From the NCBI GenBank assembly GCA_026413225.1, contig CM048554.1, positions 57,495,463 through 57,559,462 of the forward strand: a DNA stretch of 64,000 nt. Direction: 5' to 3'. The notes beneath the pieces are model-generated. The model had not been told where the DNA came from, ran no database searches, and saw only the letters and a program-made list of their open reading frames with translations. Below, one piece after another: positions 63,053-64,000 of the stretch (the first letter of the stretch is position 1; every line of letters begins with the position of its first letter). The DNA is from Otis tarda. Taxonomy: Eukaryota; Chordata; Aves; Otidiformes; Otididae. The position numbers and the translations under genes are program-made.

Positions 63053-64000
63053 CTTATACTGATGTCCATTAAAAAAATTACCTTATTAAGTTCACCTGAA
63101 CTCTCTAATGGAGTCCACATACTTTCATAGAAAACTTACTTGCTCTTTCTGGGTGTTTTCTTTATGTACAGCAAAGGTGCGCTTCATGGCTCTTAACACT
63201 TTTGTCAGAATACCTCCATCTTCTCACTTTTACTGTGATAGTGAATGTATATGTGAAGTCATCTGAATTAAGTACTGTTTCCTTTACTGTATTTCTCAGC
63301 TACTTTAAATATCACTTTACAAGCCACACAGGATTTGAATTCAGGAAGCAAATGACACACATACTCGCATATTTTCATATTCAGAGTATTAATTTATATG
63401 AATTTGCTTGCTTCGATTATCCTGAAATATCTCAAATTGCTGTAGAAATATAATAAATAAATGTGCCATTCTGACCATAGCTAGTCCAAAGCTGATGCAC
63501 TCTGGCTCCTTCAAACAAGTGGCAGAAATAAGAGAGTAGTGTGGGATTTTTTTTTGTTTCAATTTGAGAATTTTTTTTATGTGTTAGTCTAAGATTTTTC
63601 TACAGTAAAGTCTTGATTAAGGTTAGTGGGAGTCAGTGGCAAATACATCAGACTATGAATCAGGATTAATTAGATGGAGATCTGTATATTAATCAATCTA
63701 GAAGACGTAGGAGGAAACATTGAGATGTAACAGATGAATTTTGAATGTGGATACCTAAAAGTCAGTAGTTAAAATATTGCATCATGCACCCAAATATGCT
63801 TTTTTTTTTTTTATATTTGTGTTTATCATCTCACTCTTCAGGAAACACAGATGCATTCTGGATAGAAATTGGAGCCTTCTGAGTTAAAAGAAACCTGAAT
63901 AATCTAGGTATCAGAAAAAAAAATCTTGAAAGCTCCTGGTGAATTATCAGCTAAACATTAACATTTGGTAATGCAATCTGCACAGAAGACGAATATAAAA

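Larger units (their letters stand above)
42201..64000 (-). other. NRXN1: NRXN1 intron upstream of the LNS2/LNS3 exon (partial)
   Basis: It ends at the TTGCAG acceptor and runs off the right edge. The preceding coding exon (the LNS2 segment expected to end NNFMGCLKE) was not seen, so the intron exceeds 21.8 kb. It holds a solo ERVL LTR (55342-55786), a CR1 with a long open RT C-terminus (57893-58516), a nested CR1 pair (60631-62085), a 79-bp G/T-only tract (54497-54575) and a duplicated 82-bp segment (62971-63052). From 42201 to about 54480 I see only AT-rich unique-looking sequence with short homopolymers. Confidence 0.85.

Noticed and set aside
1-64000. CRISPR array, prokaryotic operon or phage system
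   Set aside because: Gene structure, splice sites, CR1 and ERVL repeats show vertebrate nuclear DNA; no regularly spaced repeat array was seen.

Overview
The window is a piece of a vertebrate, almost certainly avian, nuclear genome: about 64 kb of AT-rich DNA lying inside one very large gene on the minus strand, NRXN1 (neurexin-1 alpha). The bird assignment rests on the repeats: several CR1 LINE 3' fragments with the TCATAGAATC-type tail, and two solo LTRs of the avian ERVL type. The protein sequence is closer to remembered NRXN1 than to NRXN3 at paralogue-diagnostic positions. The species cannot be told from the sequence.

Only about 1.05 kb (1.6%) is coding. In transcription order (right to left) the exons are: 42200-41762 (end of LNS2 and the first two-thirds of LNS3), 30933-30550 (rest of LNS3 plus EGF-B), 22898-22695 (first part of LNS4, ending at alternative splice site 3), and a 27-nt microexon at 20551-20525 that matches the SS3 cassette. 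Every junction has AG/GT borders and the phases fit (0-1, 1-1, 1-1, 1-1). Exons before and after these were not found, so the flanking introns run off both ends of the window (at least 21.8 kb on the right, at least 20.5 kb on the left).

The rest is intron. It holds CR1 fragments of several ages (10712-11640 ancient; 15900-15963; 35268-35845; 37088-37260 probable; 57893-58516 young-looking with a long open RT C-terminus; 60631-62085 a nested pair), two solo ERVL LTRs (32613-33753 with a perfect 5-bp target duplication, 55342-55786 with a near-perfect one), simple repeats, and a few GC-rich blocks of unknown origin. No tRNA, rRNA, CRISPR array, second protein gene or gene promoter was recognised; most other open frames look like chance frames in AT-rich DNA.

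The observations most worth a second look are the SS3 microexon with an RBFOX-type motif upstream of it, and a chimeric CR1 insertion at 60996-61281. The 5' part of that insertion is an 82-bp copy of intron sequence found 1.77 kb away. Its orientation fits a template switch from CR1 RNA onto NRXN1 pre-mRNA during retrotransposition. A compact CpG-rich block just downstream of the third exon is a further candidate regulatory site.
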